64,000 bases of DNA from Pseudovibrio exalbescens (GTDB taxonomy: Bacteria; Pseudomonadota; Alphaproteobacteria; Rhizobiales; Stappiaceae), in contig NZ_JAQZAJ010000001.1 of assembly GCF_028737195.1 (NCBI RefSeq), positions 62,001-126,000 of the forward strand, written 5' to 3'. Positions 63,487 through 64,000 of the stretch are shown here, in pieces (the stretch's first letter is position 1; every line of letters begins with the position of its first letter). The notes under the pieces are model-generated. The model made no database searches. It worked only from the letters and a program-made list of their open reading frames with translations, and was not told the origin of the DNA. The position numbers and the translations under genes are program-made.

Positions 63487-63592
63487 TCTGACCTATAGGT
63501 CAGACCATTGACCCAGTTTTGCAGTTCCACCAAGACACCTAAGTCTGCCCACTATATGCTTTTGCTTATTTGGGAGTTTAGGGAGAAGGCAA

Positions 63593-64000
63593 ATGCCTCA
63601 GATCGGTGATGTTGTCATCCTAGATGGCGTTAGAACAGCAGTGGGTTCCTATGGCGGTAGCCTTGCATCCATGCGGCCCATCGAGACCGGAACGCTGGTT
63701 GCCAAGGAGGCGATCCAGCGCTCGGGCGTTGAGGCTGCTGAGGTAGATCACGCCGTGTTTGGTCATATCGTGACCACGGGCGATGAAGATGTGTACTTGT
63801 CGCGCGCTGTTGCGCTGAATGCAGGCATGGCTGAGTCATCCAAGGCCATGAACGTCAACCGACTTTGCGGCTCCGCAATCCAGTCCATCGTCAGTGCGAC
63901 CCAGCTTCTTGCCCTTGGCGACAGCAAGATTGCGCTTGCCGGTGGTGCAGAGAGCATGAGCAATGGCGTCTACTTTCTCGACAAGGCCCGCTTCGGCTAT
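63593..64000 (+). CDS. Acetyl-CoA acetyltransferase (thiolase), 5' part
   Basis: The first 136 codons of a thiolase; the gene runs off the right edge. It starts MPQIGDVVILDGVRTAVGSY, with GGGAGAAGG before the ATG. The acyl-accepting Cys is Cys92 in VNRLCGSAIQSIV, and GGAESMSNG follows at about residue 117. By these motifs it is of the biosynthetic/degradative thiolase group (PhaA, AtoB, FadA); the precise type cannot be told without the C-terminal half. The relation to the polysaccharide genes is probably accidental. Confidence 0.92.
   Translation, partial: MPQIGDVVILDGVRTAVGSYGGSLASMRPIETGTLVAKEAIQRSGVEAAEVDHAVFGHIVTTGDEDVYLSRAVALNAGMAESSKAMNVNRLCGSAIQSIVSATQLLALGDSKIALAGGAESMSNGVYFLDKARFGY

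Overview
The window comes from the main chromosome of an alphaproteobacterium of the Hyphomicrobiales/Rhizobiales type, most likely a marine relative of Pseudovibrio, Labrenzia or Stappia. The grounds are the two-cysteine rhizobial porins, the order rpoZ-rsh-pyrE-DUF2062-acpS-lepB-rnc-era-recO-parC, the order nrdR-ribD-ribE-ribH-nusB-thiL then hppA, the order bamE / cytochrome bc1 chaperone / DUF177 / plsX-fabH-ihfA-merR, and an LdtR-LdtP pair. The genus is inference. Nearly all genes are intact and housekeeping.

Layout. 1-6027: a tandem array of four porin genes (one cut by the left edge) separated by unusually long non-coding stretches. 6097-12692: hydrolase, lytic transglycosylase, dapA, smpB, an NTPase and an AEC permease. 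12742-22960: a ten-gene leftward block from rpoZ to parC (ppGpp, lipid carrier activation, secretion, RNA and DNA processing). 23591-30480: NYN protein, uracil-DNA glycosylase, N-end rule leucyltransferase, SLC13 permease, RDD protein, threonine dehydratase, hemB. 30762-34477: valine catabolism genes. 34634-37099: LdtR and its L,D-transpeptidase, then a small DUF6898-like gene. 37277-43018: glyA-nrdR-ribD-ribE-ribH-nusB-thiL. 43105-46645: MFS permease and proton-pumping pyrophosphatase. 46879-53768: bamE, bc1 chaperone, DUF177, plsX, fabH, ihfA, merR, DUF3429 with a 48-residue DUF2256 gene, a LysR regulator and tRNA-Pro(GGG). 53836-63486: a small exopolysaccharide locus. 63593-64000: the start of a thiolase.

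The most interesting signal is in the porin array. Between the third and fourth porin, at about 4061-4225, lie three consecutive perfect hairpins behind a CRP-like box and a TATAAC hexamer. The 17-nt loop of the first hairpin contains GTGTCCTGACCT, the exact reverse complement of AGGTCAGGACAC. That 12-mer sits immediately before the ATG of both the second and third porin genes and includes their Shine-Dalgarno sequence. This looks like a trans-acting antisense small RNA that masks porin start sites, encoded inside the porin array. CRP-like palindromes of the form TGTGA-N6-TCACA also lie upstream of both target porins, and each of these has a long 5' region rich in hairpins. The complementarity and hairpins are read directly from the sequence; transcription and regulation are inference.

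Other points: a PyrE homologue that appears to lack the usual diphosphate-binding loop, a polysaccharide co-polymerase with a degenerate kinase domain, and a strong hairpin between ribE and ribH. Several start codons were moved from the longest reading frame to sites with better ribosome binding sites; each is explained in its entry.
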